This document shows positions 35,310 to 43,885 of a stretch of 64,000 nucleotides of DNA, piece after piece. Made by a program: the position numbers and the translations under genes. The stretch covers positions 1-64,000 of the forward strand of contig MHXZ01000067.1 of assembly GCA_001825665.1 (NCBI GenBank), read 5' to 3'. The stretch's first letter is position 1. Every line of letters starts with the position of its first letter. This DNA is from Planctomycetes bacterium GWF2_41_51. Lineage in GTDB: Bacteria > Planctomycetota > Phycisphaerae > Sedimentisphaerales > UBA12454. The notes beneath the pieces were generated by a model. That model was not told the DNA's origin and made no database searches. It worked only from the letters and a program-made list of their open reading frames with translations.

Positions 35310-36242
35310 TTAAATAGCCTTATAATATATTTTATTATTTTGTGTCGTGGGTATGATTTTCCCGGATTTAACAAGATCCTCGATATGTTTAAGAACTTCA
35401 AGGTTCGATATTTTAAGTCCTGCCGCAATATCATCCGCGCTGCAGGGTCTGCGTTTGAGCATTTCAATAATATCATCGTCTTTAGCCGTGAAATCTTCAG
35501 TTACAGTGCCTTTGAAATCGGCGATTACTTCGGCATATTTATTGAGTTTCTTTTCAATCTGCTCAAGTCTTTGTGGAGTCAGCGGTTTAACATCTTCTGC
35601 CGGAGGTCTGCTTACCGTATTAAGCTGTACCTTATCAGGCTGAATTCTTTCAATGCACCTGGAAATTTTCTCAATCTGTTCGTCGCTGTCATTCAAACCG
35701 GCAATTAGAAAAACTTCCAGCCAGTATTTTCCTTTATATTCCGTTCTAAAATCTATCAGCCCCTGCACCATCTTCTCGAACGTAATCCCTGCAACCGGCC
35801 TGTTTATCTTTTGAAATGTTTCTTCATCACCCGCGTCCAGCGACGGCATTACCAAATCTGCTCCGAGCAGTTCCTTGCGAACCTCCGGCAAAAACAGCAG
35901 CGAACCATTTGTAATTACCGCAACGGAAACAGATGTAATTTTTTTTATCTCCGCGATTAATCTTCCGCACTCACTATAAAGCGTCGGCTCACCCGAACCG
36001 GAAAGCGTAATATAATCCGGCTTCAAGGAAAGTTTATCTTTAAGTTCAGCGATTATTTCATCGACTGAAATCCAGCTTTTCCGCTGCATTGTCTTTTCTG
36101 TAGTAAGACCTACCTGGCAATACAGACAATCGTATGTACAGGTCTTTGCCGGTATTAAATCGATTCCCAAAGAACGTCCGAGCCTCCTGGAAGGTACCGG
36201 CCCGAAAATATGCCCTGCTTTCAATGGCGATTTTTCTTTCAT
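35310..36242 (-). CDS. Radical SAM protein (COG0731 family) with C-terminal winged helix
   Basis: Start chosen at 36242 (MKEKSPLKAGHIFGPVPSRRLGRS), giving the family's GPVPSRRLG opening; it overlaps the MBL gene by 4 bases. Cluster ligands are in CTYDCLYCQ. Further motifs are YITLSGSGEPTLY and FLIAGLND. The last 75 residues look like a winged helix (IEMLKRRPCSADDIAAGLKISNLEVLKHIEDLV). COG0731 contains the wyosine-forming enzymes, but bacterial members are mostly uncharacterised, so the reaction is unknown. Confidence 0.87.
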   Translation of the reverse strand: MKEKSPLKAGHIFGPVPSRRLGRSLGIDLIPAKTCTYDCLYCQVGLTTEKTMQRKSWISVDEIIAELKDKLSLKPDYITLSGSGEPTLYSECGRLIAEIKKITSVSVAVITNGSLLFLPEVRKELLGADLVMPSLDAGDEETFQKINRPVAGITFEKMVQGLIDFRTEYKGKYWLEVFLIAGLNDSDEQIEKISRCIERIQPDKVQLNTVSRPPAEDVKPLTPQRLEQIEKKLNKYAEVIADFKGTVTEDFTAKDDDIIEMLKRRPCSADDIAAGLKISNLEVLKHIEDLVKSGKIIPTTQNNKIYYKAI

Positions 36243-37087
36243 ATCACCTCGAACTGACAGCTTGTACCAGCAGAGCACATAAAGCATCGTCTCGGAAATT
36301 GTTTTCTGAATTCAAGTTCCGCTTCCACTCCTGTGCAATGTCCCGGTCCGATTCGCTGAATGCCGAAGCGTTCGATATTATCGATTACTTTTGAAACTCT
36401 TTCTTTGCTGCTGCCGATAAGATGAAAACCGCCCATTATCGTATGAACATGGTCAACGCCGCTGATTTTCGTAATGTAATCGAGCGTGTTAATCAATCCC
36501 GCGTGAGCACAGCCGAAAATTGAAACAAGCCCGTGTTCTGTATTGAAGTAAATCGATTGGTCGTCGGTCAATACGTCAGGCTCTTTTGCATTTTCATCAA
36601 GAAAGAATTCCTGCTCATCGACTTCAAAATTATTAGTTCGCGGTATCTCTCCGCTGACGAAAAGACCCGGTAAAACTTCGGTAGGTCCTTTTGTCCAGAC
36701 GATTTTATTTGTATCTGCGTGCGATTCGATAATCTTTTTAGAGCCGTTGGATATTCCAATCGACCTGCTCGAACCGCCGTGAATGCTGTACCTTTTGTCC
36801 AAAGCTCCGGGATGCATATATATTTTCGCTTTATGAGCAAAATTGAGTACCGCTTCCAACCCGCCCGTATGATCCGAATGTCCGTGGCTTATAACAATCG
36901 CGTCAGTATCCGCTAAATTTATGCCGAGTATTTCAGCATTGCGTACGACAATCCCGGATTGTCCGGTATCGAACAGTACTTTATGTTCGCCAAATTCTAT
37001 CCAAAAGCTTATTCCATGCTCTGAAAGAAGGCCGTCGCCTTCGGCTGTATTCTCGACAAGTGTAGTTATTTTAACTTTTTGTGCCAT
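36239..37087 (-). CDS. MBL-fold metallohydrolase (COG1237 family)
   Basis: Metallo-beta-lactamase fold enzyme, 282 residues from the ATG at 37087 (MAQKVKITTLVEN). Metal ligands appear in SHGHSDHTGG, a His in GCAHAGLINT, and the C-terminal His in GPGHCTG. COG1237 members are linked to 7,8-dihydropterin-6-methyl-4-aminobenzene-5'-phosphate synthase activity in methanopterin-type pathways. First gene of the operon with radical SAM and RACo-like genes. A one-carbon or corrinoid-linked role is inference. Confidence 0.87.
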   Translation of the reverse strand: MAQKVKITTLVENTAEGDGLLSEHGISFWIEFGEHKVLFDTGQSGIVVRNAEILGINLADTDAIVISHGHSDHTGGLEAVLNFAHKAKIYMHPGALDKRYSIHGGSSRSIGISNGSKKIIESHADTNKIVWTKGPTEVLPGLFVSGEIPRTNNFEVDEQEFFLDENAKEPDVLTDDQSIYFNTEHGLVSIFGCAHAGLINTLDYITKISGVDHVHTIMGGFHLIGSSKERVSKVIDNIERFGIQRIGPGHCTGVEAELEFRKQFPRRCFMCSAGTSCQFEVI

Positions 37088-37129
37088 AATTAACCTTTTA
37101 TAATTCAATTGCCGCCATTTTTCAAGTTA

Positions 37130-38044
37130 TTACCATTTAAAATAGCATGCGAAGTGTCTGTAAAACAACCCTGCCGCCCGCATCGACACTATCGCTGGAA
37201 TTTGTATCGCTATAGCCGCCAAAATGTTCGCATAAATCACTCCTGTATTCCTGTTTATTACATCCTTGTAAATCGGGCTGATATCATGAAGAAATAAGGC
37301 AAATAGAAAAAGAGCGGTAAGAAAAAGATAATGGCGAAAAGCTTTTTTTATCGGCGTGAAAAAATATACCGGCCTTGCAAGCAGCATCAAGTCCCTGCTT
37401 ATTGTAACTATCATCAGCGCCATCGGAAACAGAAACGCCGCAAGCACATAGAAAGGTATAATCGCAAATTTATTATGAATCCCCGCGACTCTGAAAATAT
37501 ATATAAAAACAATCGCCGGCAGCAGCACAATAAAAAGAGCCATTGCAAACGAATATAAAGTTTTGAAAGCAGTTGCGATATACCCGATTATGCCTTCGCC
37601 GAAACTGATTTCTGGCAAAGCCTCGACATCGAAAGCAGTCGCGCAGACAATTTCCGCATAGCACCAGAAAAGTCCGCCATAAACAAAAAACGCGATTATC
37701 CAGCCGATTGGCAGATAAATTACAATGCTGAAAAATGGGATCGCATAATTCATGTGAAATGTGTAGAACTTTACGACTGTTAAAAAAACGATAAAAATGA
37801 GCACCGGCAGACTTTGAAAGTTGAAAATTGCACGCCATGAGTTTTTTAGAACCGCTTCATAATAACCCGGCAGCGGCTCATCATATTCTTTCGGCGGTAT
37901 TACTTTCTTCGCCTTCTGACCGTCACTATCAGGAATGACAAATACCTGATTACATCGAAGGCATTTAGCACGTCTCCCCGCGTAAACATCCTTAAACGCA
38001 CACAAATATCCGCAACTCGGACAATTGAAAGTTATCGTGGTCAT
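37130..38044 (-). CDS. DUF4013-like membrane protein with N-terminal zinc ribbon
   Basis: A 304-residue membrane protein starting at 38044 (MTTITFNCPSCGYLC). The first 50 residues hold a zinc ribbon (CPSC and CLRC), the rest about six hydrophobic segments, with conserved-looking stretches such as GGLFWCYAEIV and MALMIVTISRDLMLLARP. This layout is frequent in planctomycetes. Function unknown. A repeat array in the upstream gap separates it from the four-helix-bundle gene. Confidence 0.75.
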   Translation of the reverse strand: MTTITFNCPSCGYLCAFKDVYAGRRAKCLRCNQVFVIPDSDGQKAKKVIPPKEYDEPLPGYYEAVLKNSWRAIFNFQSLPVLIFIVFLTVVKFYTFHMNYAIPFFSIVIYLPIGWIIAFFVYGGLFWCYAEIVCATAFDVEALPEISFGEGIIGYIATAFKTLYSFAMALFIVLLPAIVFIYIFRVAGIHNKFAIIPFYVLAAFLFPMALMIVTISRDLMLLARPVYFFTPIKKAFRHYLFLTALFLFALFLHDISPIYKDVINRNTGVIYANILAAIAIQIPAIVSMRAAGLFYRHFACYFKW

Positions 38045-38049
38045 ATGAA

Positions 38050-38080
38050 GTGAATAGTTAAGAGTGAAAAGTGAATAGTT
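38050..38080. repeat. Dispersed GTGAATAG-type repeat, left flank of the four-helix gene
   Basis: Two copies of GTGAATAGTT separated by AAGAGTGAAAA. The reverse complement resembles the TACTCTTCACTATTC-type sequence found at 38439-38470, 46986-47010 and 58161-58190. Confidence 0.65.
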
Positions 38081-38084
38081 GATT

Positions 38085-38432
38085 TCATTTTTTGCTTGTT
38101 TTGACGGTGGATACAAGCAACGCAATTAATTCATTACAATCTGTCGCCAAACTTCCAAAAAGCTTGGTATTGATGTATTTTGTATCTTTCAACAAACAAA
38201 GCCAATAATCGGTTTCATTAGCTTCTTTTAATGCGACACTCATTTTATTGGTAAAGTCACCTTTACTTTGACCGAATTGAGCTTCTCTAACCAAGGCCCC
38301 TATTGAAGTACCGCATCGTAATATTTGTTTGCTCAATACGAATTCTCTTTTTTCGGATTGCAAATATTGCGACAATTTCACAATCCTAATGGCAAAAGCA
38401 TAACTTTTATTCTTTAATATTGATTCTGGCAC
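38085..38432 (-). CDS. Four-helix-bundle protein (23S rRNA intervening-sequence family)
   Basis: A 115-residue helical protein of the TIGR02436/IVS-protein family: SYAFAIRIVKLSQYL, QILRCGTSIGALVREAQFGQSKGDFTNKMSVALKEANETDYWL. The start appears to be GTG at 38432. Relatives are encoded in 23S rRNA intervening sequences and as stand-alone genes with unknown role. It is flanked by inverted copies of a short repeat (38050-38080 and 38439-38470), suggesting cassette-like insertion between pilT and the DUF4013 gene. Confidence 0.85.
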   Translation of the reverse strand: MPESILKNKSYAFAIRIVKLSQYLQSEKREFVLSKQILRCGTSIGALVREAQFGQSKGDFTNKMSVALKEANETDYWLCLLKDTKYINTKLFGSLATDCNELIALLVSTVKTSKK

Positions 38433-38438
38433 TTTCGG

Positions 38439-38470
38439 TACTCTTCACTATTCGCTATTAGTTATTCACT
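38439..38470. repeat. Dispersed ACTCTTCACTATTC-type repeat, right flank of the four-helix gene
   Basis: Shares the 15-mer TACTCTTCACTATTC with 58161-58175 and lies in opposite orientation to the copy at 38050-38080. Confidence 0.65.
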
Positions 38471-39612
38471 TACACCGTTACCGTGTTCATCGCATCGATA
38501 AAGCTTTGATAATCATTCACCCATTTTTTCGCTTCAAGCAAATCAACTTTGCCGGTCTTTACTAGCCGGGCAAGATGTATTTCGAATGTCAGCATTTTTT
38601 CATCTGGCTTATCGCGCGTTTTAGTTTGTAGCTGCGAATAAAGCTGCTCAATTTTGCCGATTCTGATAAGATTCGCGCAGGCATAATTATTGTTCATTAT
38701 TTCCATACAGATAAGTCTGCCTGTGCCGTCTTTCTTCGGAATAAGTTTTTGACATACGACATAAGCTAATCCTAATGAAAGCTGGTTTCTTACTTCATCC
38801 TGTCTCGATGATGGGAAATAATCGAGGATTCTTGTGATAGTCCCCGTGATATCCCGCGTGTGCAGAGTCGAAAAAACAAGGTGTCCTGTCTCTGCCGCCA
38901 TCAGTGTCATCGCGACAGTCTCGGCATCTCTCATTTCGCCGACAAAAATCACATCGGGGTCTTCACGCAGCATATATTTCAAACCTTCCGCAAACGAAGG
39001 CACATCCCTGCCGACTTCGCGCTGCGAAATTACCGAATTTTTCTGCTTTAGGATGTATTCAATAGGGTCTTCAACGGAGATAACTCGGCAGGCGCGCATA
39101 TCGCTTATCCTGTCCAGAAAAGAGGCTATCGTCGTTGATTTGCCCGCGCCGGTAATGCCTGTAAGCAGAACAAGCCCATTTTGCAAATGAGTTATATCTT
39201 TATAAACACTGTTTGGAAAACCTATTTCCTCAAGCTGCGGAACATCGCTGCCAAGCGCCCTGATTGCCGCCGCCGGCCCCTCATTATCCATAAAAACGTT
39301 TATTCTAAACTGCAAGCCGCTGTAGCTGTACGAACAGTCAACGTTATTTTTCGCTTTAAATTCCGCGACTTTCGCTTCACCAAGCAGCGGAAAAATCAAA
39401 TCCTCAGCCACTTTTCGCGTTACAATTTCGCCTTTAAGCTTCATTAAATTGCCGTCGAACCTGTACGCAGGCTGAACACCAACCTTTATATGCAGGTCCG
39501 ATACTCTCATCACACCGTGCCGTTTGAAATAGGCAAGCATATCCTCGATGCTCCAGTTGCCAAACTCAGCATTTTTATATACTTTTGCCCCAATCATGTA
39601 ATTTTCATTCAT
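38470..39612 (-). CDS. pilT: Type IV pilus retraction ATPase PilT
   Basis: Hexameric ATPase that retracts type IV pili. I start it at 39612 (MNENYMIGAKVYK), preceded by AAAGGG; the longer frame adds six residues. The 380-residue protein has the N-terminal PAS-like region (SDLHIKVGVQPAYRFDG), Walker A GITGAGKSTTI, the Asp box, Walker B (DPDVIFVGEMRDAETVAMT) and the His box STLHTRD. No other pilus genes lie in the window. Confidence 0.92.
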   Translation of the reverse strand: MNENYMIGAKVYKNAEFGNWSIEDMLAYFKRHGVMRVSDLHIKVGVQPAYRFDGNLMKLKGEIVTRKVAEDLIFPLLGEAKVAEFKAKNNVDCSYSYSGLQFRINVFMDNEGPAAAIRALGSDVPQLEEIGFPNSVYKDITHLQNGLVLLTGITGAGKSTTIASFLDRISDMRACRVISVEDPIEYILKQKNSVISQREVGRDVPSFAEGLKYMLREDPDVIFVGEMRDAETVAMTLMAAETGHLVFSTLHTRDITGTITRILDYFPSSRQDEVRNQLSLGLAYVVCQKLIPKKDGTGRLICMEIMNNNYACANLIRIGKIEQLYSQLQTKTRDKPDEKMLTFEIHLARLVKTGKVDLLEAKKWVNDYQSFIDAMNTVTV

Positions 39613-39747
39613 AAATTGCCCTTTCAACAAAGGATACGAATAATTTTATGCTTTTGGACGATTAAAATCAATTATAAACCTCTTGCCTCAATCTCTTTGC
39701 ATTATTTAGGATAATTGGTATGATGTTTCCGTAAAAGAAGGGCATAA

Positions 39748-40485
39748 ATGGCTGAAGATAACAGACAAAATTTTGTTGAAATGTCGCTTGGCGACCACCT
39801 TGAAGAACTGCGGATAAGGCTGATACTCGCAATAATTGGTCTCGCGGTAGGCCTGACCGTTTGCCTGTTCTTTTCAAAATTCTTCCTGATGCTTTTAACA
39901 AAGCCCTACTTCGACGTTCAGGTGCAAACCGGTCTGCCCGCGACCCTACAGGCAATCACATTATCCGAAAAATTTATGGTATATATGAAGACCGCCCTGC
40001 TTTTCGGCCTTATATTTTCCTCGCCATGGGTCTTTTATCAGTTGTGGAAATTTGTCTCCGCCGGCCTTTACGCAAACGAAAAAAAGTTCATACACATCGT
40101 CTCTCCTATATGCGCACTTTTATTCTCGTCCGGTGCATTATTTTTCCTTCTTATAATCTCTCCCCTGATGATACGGTTTTTCATCGCTTTCGACCCCGGC
40201 ATAAAATCCGTCGAAACGCAGGTAACTATTTCAAGTTATATTAGTTTTATGCTTTTGATGATGCTGGTTTTCGGCTTGTGCTTTCAGATGCCGATTGCCA
40301 TTGTCGCCGCGAACAAGATTGGCATCGTTTCTGTCAAGAATCTGAAGAATACAAGAAAATACGTTTTGATCGGTATTTTCATTGTCGCCGCTGTTATTAC
40401 ACCTTCTGCCGATATGATTAGTCAGGTCGCACTTGCGGTGCCGATGTATATACTATATGAAATAGGAATCCTCTTTTGCCGTTAA
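39748..40485 (+). CDS. tatC: Sec-independent translocase subunit TatC
   Basis: Core receptor of the twin-arginine translocase (245 residues). It begins with the cytoplasmic motif MSLGDHLEELRIRL, has six membrane segments, and contains the conserved periplasmic F-E-like and PSADMISQ regions (AAVITPSADMISQVALAVPMYILYEIG). AAGGGC precedes the ATG. It converges with tatA, overlapping by 4 bases. Two Tat-signal proteins and an internal Tat motif occur within the next 6 kb. Confidence 0.93.
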   Translation: MAEDNRQNFVEMSLGDHLEELRIRLILAIIGLAVGLTVCLFFSKFFLMLLTKPYFDVQVQTGLPATLQAITLSEKFMVYMKTALLFGLIFSSPWVFYQLWKFVSAGLYANEKKFIHIVSPICALLFSSGALFFLLIISPLMIRFFIAFDPGIKSVETQVTISSYISFMLLMMLVFGLCFQMPIAIVAANKIGIVSVKNLKNTRKYVLIGIFIVAAVITPSADMISQVALAVPMYILYEIGILFCR

Positions 40486-40700
40486 AGCTTATTTTCTTCG
40501 TCTTTGCTGGTAGTATTCTTTTCAATCTCGTCTTTTGTATCATTCAGTCCCTTTTTGAATTCTGTCAGACTTTTTCCCAGGGAACGCGCGATTTCAGGCA
40601 GTCTTCTGCCGAATATCAGCAGCGCGATAATCAATACCACCAGGATCTCAACCCATCCGACAGATCCCCATCCTAAAACGCTTTTTACAGCTTCTATCAT
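40482..40700 (-). CDS. tatA: Sec-independent translocase subunit TatA
   Basis: Pore-forming Tat subunit (72 residues from the ATG at 40700, which has GGAG 7 bases upstream; a start at 40712 would add four). The single N-terminal membrane helix (WVEILVVLIIALLIFG) ends in the FGRRLPEIARSLGKSLTEFKKG amphipathic helix, followed by an acidic tail, as usual. Encoded opposite to tatC, which is uncommon. Confidence 0.9.
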   Translation of the reverse strand: MIEAVKSVLGWGSVGWVEILVVLIIALLIFGRRLPEIARSLGKSLTEFKKGLNDTKDEIEKNTTSKDEENKL

Positions 40701-40767
40701 ATTTTGCTCCATTTAATGTAATCAAATTGACTGCTTATACGTATATTAGTATAATTATTAACCATTA

Positions 40768-41712
40768 ATGTTGCAAGCAGTTAATAAATATATGGCGGTA
40801 AGTCGAAAACAATCATTAATCAGCTATTCTATCATAATATTGCTGTTTTTCATCGCAGTTGCGGTTGGAATCAAACAGCAGCATTACGGATCCGCCTCTG
40901 ATGATACAGTTTTAAAAGATTCTCTGTTCGGCGATAAATTTCTGCCCGCAGGCGATATCGAACACTATATGCCCGCAAATCTGTACGAAAAAATCAACGG
41001 CAAAGCCGATTTATACCTCGATAACGGCTTTGTTTCTCTTCAATCCCGCAGATTTGCCGATAAGTCCGCTTCTGATAAATGGGCCGAGGTATATATCTAC
41101 GATATGGCAAATAACGAAAACGCCTTCGCGATTTACAGTGTGCAAAAACGCTCAGAAAGCACTCCTCTCGATTCCGTACAATTCGGCTATTCCACATCGG
41201 ACGCTTTTTATGCCGCAGCGAGTCAATATTATATCGAAGTTGCTCTTTCCGCAGACGACACTGACCTTTTTAACTCGACTATGACAGCCGTTAAAAATCT
41301 CATTTCCACTATTTCAACAGGCAAAACAGAAATTCCATTCTTAAATCTTTTCCCCAAAGAAAATCTCAATATTGAGACATTCAAGTTCATCAGTGCCGAC
41401 GCCTTCGGCAGCGATTTGAAAAATATCTTCGCCGCTGAATATACTATTAACGGAAATAATGTAACAGCTTACTTAACAAAAGACCCAAAGGGCGAAGCTT
41501 ATAAAAATTATCACCGTTTCCTCGTAGATAATGGTGGAACCGAATTACAGCTTGATATAAAACAGGCAGAGTGCAAAGCGGTTGAACTCTTCGGCACAAC
41601 AGATATTATTTTCAAATCGGGCGATTACTTCGCAGGTGTCCGCGGCTCCGCCCCGATTAATGATTTAAAACAAATTACCCTTAACCTTATCGAAAATCTT
41701 AAAAAACATTAA
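40768..41712 (+). CDS. DUF6599 family exported protein
   Basis: A 314-residue protein with an N-terminal membrane segment (residues about 18-34) and a periplasmic domain of the DUF6599 type (GDIEHYMPANLYEKINGKADLYLDNGFVSLQ, AEVYIYDMANNENAFAIYS). Function is unknown. It is often found in my recollection beside DUF362 and ferredoxin-type genes, as here. An ATG at 40792 is an alternative start. Confidence 0.78.
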   Translation: MLQAVNKYMAVSRKQSLISYSIIILLFFIAVAVGIKQQHYGSASDDTVLKDSLFGDKFLPAGDIEHYMPANLYEKINGKADLYLDNGFVSLQSRRFADKSASDKWAEVYIYDMANNENAFAIYSVQKRSESTPLDSVQFGYSTSDAFYAAASQYYIEVALSADDTDLFNSTMTAVKNLISTISTGKTEIPFLNLFPKENLNIETFKFISADAFGSDLKNIFAAEYTINGNNVTAYLTKDPKGEAYKNYHRFLVDNGGTELQLDIKQAECKAVELFGTTDIIFKSGDYFAGVRGSAPINDLKQITLNLIENLKKH

Positions 41713-41713
41713 C

Positions 41714-41770
41714 TGTCATTGCGCGGAGTCCCGCTGAGCGCAAGCGAATCGGGGCGACAAAGCAATCTCA
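41714..41770. repeat. Dispersed repeat TGTCATTGCG...AAGCAATCTCA, copy A
   Basis: Element in the DUF6599-DUF362 gap. It opens with TGTCATTGCG and closes with AAGCAATCTCA, like the copies at 42842-42871 and 45616-45663; the middle is variable. Confidence 0.8.
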
Positions 41771-41781
41771 ATTGTTGTGAT

Positions 41782-42789
41782 ATGAAAATGAACCAAAATA
41801 ACGAAAACAAAATTTCCCGACGTGAATTTTTCGCACGCTCCGCAAAGGCCGGTTTATCAATCGCCGCTGTCGCAGGCGCTGCGGGTTTACTTTACGAATC
41901 CGATGTAACAAAAATGTTTTCAGCCGAAAACGTAATCACCGGCCTGAAAGATTTTTCTGTTGCCCCTCTTGCGGGACAAACAATGACAGTCGTCAGCGGC
42001 TCTAATCGCACAATGACCGTCAACAAAGCGATTGAACTTCTCGGCGGCATCGACCGTTTCGTCAAACCCGGCGAATCGGTTCTCATAAAGCCCAACGTCG
42101 GCTTTTCGCGTCCGCCGCGCATTTGCGCAACCAGCCATCCCGATATTATCGCTGAAGTAGTCCGCCTTTGTTATGAGCACGGCAAAGCAAGAAAAGTTTA
42201 TATCACCGACAATCCAATTTATGATGCCAAAAGCTGTTTCGAGATTAGTCAAATCGCCGCTGCCGCCGAAAAAAACGGTGCTGAAATAATTATGCCCAAG
42301 TCGAAATTGTTTAGCCCAATGTCGCTCAAAGACGGCAAACTCATCCAGAAGACGCCTTTCCTTTATGACCCTATTTCAAAAGTCGACAAAGTCATCGGCA
42401 TAGCTGTCATAAAAGACCACGCCAGAAGCGGCGCAACCATGACGATGAAAAATTGGTACGGCCTTCTCGGCGATGGCAGGAATTATTTCCACACTAACAT
42501 CAATACCATCATTACAGAACTGGCAATGCTCGTTAAACCGACGTTTGTAATTCTCGATGCGACTGAAATAATGGTCTCAAACGGCCCAACCGGCGGCTCA
42601 ACTTCAGACCTCAAAAGAACAAATATGATGATTGCGAGCTGTGACCAGGTCGCCGCTGATACCTTCGGCGCAGGCTTACTCGATTTGAAGCCGAACGACT
42701 TGCCCTATCTTTTAAAAGCACACGAACTCAAAATTGGAACGACTGATTATCAGTCTTTAAAACCTGTTTTCGCTAATATGGAAGGATAA
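41782..42789 (+). CDS. DUF362 domain protein with Tat signal
   Basis: I start it at 41782 (MKMNQNNENKISRREFF) since the upstream codons overlap the dispersed repeat. The Tat signal is SRREFFARSAKAGLSIAAVAGAAG. The mature protein is a DUF362 domain (SVLIKPNVGFSRPPRICATSHPDIIAEVVRLC, VIGIAVIKDHARSGATMTMKNW). DUF362 proteins often carry or serve iron-sulfur redox centres but have no settled function. A 4-base gap to the PHP gene indicates cotranscription. Confidence 0.87.
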   Translation: MKMNQNNENKISRREFFARSAKAGLSIAAVAGAAGLLYESDVTKMFSAENVITGLKDFSVAPLAGQTMTVVSGSNRTMTVNKAIELLGGIDRFVKPGESVLIKPNVGFSRPPRICATSHPDIIAEVVRLCYEHGKARKVYITDNPIYDAKSCFEISQIAAAAEKNGAEIIMPKSKLFSPMSLKDGKLIQKTPFLYDPISKVDKVIGIAVIKDHARSGATMTMKNWYGLLGDGRNYFHTNINTIITELAMLVKPTFVILDATEIMVSNGPTGGSTSDLKRTNMMIASCDQVAADTFGAGLLDLKPNDLPYLLKAHELKIGTTDYQSLKPVFANMEG

Positions 42790-42793
42790 AATT

Positions 42794-43819
42794 ATGAAAA
42801 GGAATTTATTAGTTACATTTTACAGCTTTAACGCAAAAAAATGTCATTGCGAGCGCAGCGAAGCAATCTCAGGCTCTCGTCTTTTAAAAACCTCATTGAT
42901 TATTTTCTTAATATCCATTTCATCTTCTTTTGCCGCAGAATTGATTAATCCATTCACAACCGACGGCAACTGGTACAAAACAAATCTGCACACGCATACC
43001 ACGCGTTCCGACGGCGATGTGAATCTGCCGGTAAGGGTCAAACAGTATCGCGATAAAGGCTATCAGGTGCTTGTAGTCACTGACCACGAAAAAACCAACA
43101 AAGTCGATGGTTATTCCGATGCAAATTTCCTCCTGCTCAACGGTATGGAAACGCATCCGAAAAGCAATTCCCAAATTAATTACCATTTCGTTTGCATTAA
43201 TATCCCCGAAAGTCTTTCTTTCGCAAAGAATGTAAATGCGATGGAGCGTATCCGCCAGGTCAAAGCCTCCGGCGGAGAAGTAATTTTCGCTCATCCATAT
43301 TGGTCAGGCCATAATATTAACGATATGCTCGCTGTCGATGGCTACATCGCGATGGAAGTGCATAATTCATACGATGGCATCTATTATATTGGCAAGGGTT
43401 ATAGTTCTGTCCAGTGGGACCAGTTGCTCAATACTGGCAAAATCATTCCGGCCGTCGCTGCCGATGATGTGCATAGAAGCAAATTTGTCGGCCTTAGCTG
43501 GATTATGATAAAAGCAAAGGAACTGACGCCGACTGCAATTATGGATTCCCTGCGAGCAGGTAGTTTCTATGCTTCCTGCGGCCCGGTTTTCGAAAATTTC
43601 CGTATCGATGGCGATTCTGTAGTTGTAAAATGTTCCCCCGCAGTTGAAATCTGTTTTATGGGCCAAAATAATATCAGCCATAACGTAACCGCTGATAAAA
43701 ATAATCTCATAACTTCCGCAAAATACAAACTCCCCGATAAAATTAAATGGGTTCGTGCCGAAATCATCGATGCCAATGGCAGACACGCTTGGACAAACCC
43801 AATCATAATCAAAGAATAA
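42794..43819 (+). CDS. PHP-domain metallophosphoesterase, exported
   Basis: A 341-residue protein with PHP metal motifs LHTHTTRSDGD, VVTDHE, VIFAHPYW and AADDVHRSK, resembling CehA-type phosphoesterases. A hydrophobic signal-like segment ending in SSSFAA precedes the catalytic part. Upstream of the signal the frame runs through the dispersed repeat at 42842-42871, read as CHCERSEAIS. If the ATG at 42794 is used, the precursor has a 34-residue repeat-derived extension; a later start would remove it. The substrate is unknown. Confidence 0.85.
   Translation: MKRNLLVTFYSFNAKKCHCERSEAISGSRLLKTSLIIFLISISSSFAAELINPFTTDGNWYKTNLHTHTTRSDGDVNLPVRVKQYRDKGYQVLVVTDHEKTNKVDGYSDANFLLLNGMETHPKSNSQINYHFVCINIPESLSFAKNVNAMERIRQVKASGGEVIFAHPYWSGHNINDMLAVDGYIAMEVHNSYDGIYYIGKGYSSVQWDQLLNTGKIIPAVAADDVHRSKFVGLSWIMIKAKELTPTAIMDSLRAGSFYASCGPVFENFRIDGDSVVVKCSPAVEICFMGQNNISHNVTADKNNLITSAKYKLPDKIKWVRAEIIDANGRHAWTNPIIIKE
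42842..42871. repeat. Dispersed repeat copy B inside the PHP gene
   Basis: Thirty bases beginning TGTCATTGCG and ending AAGCAATCTCA, in frame within the 5' end of the PHP gene and read as CHCERSEAIS. Confidence 0.85.
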
Positions 43820-43885
43820 TGAATAATGGGGTCAGGAGCTATTTAATTTGGATAATTCAGAAAAAATAGGAAAGAAATATTGTCA

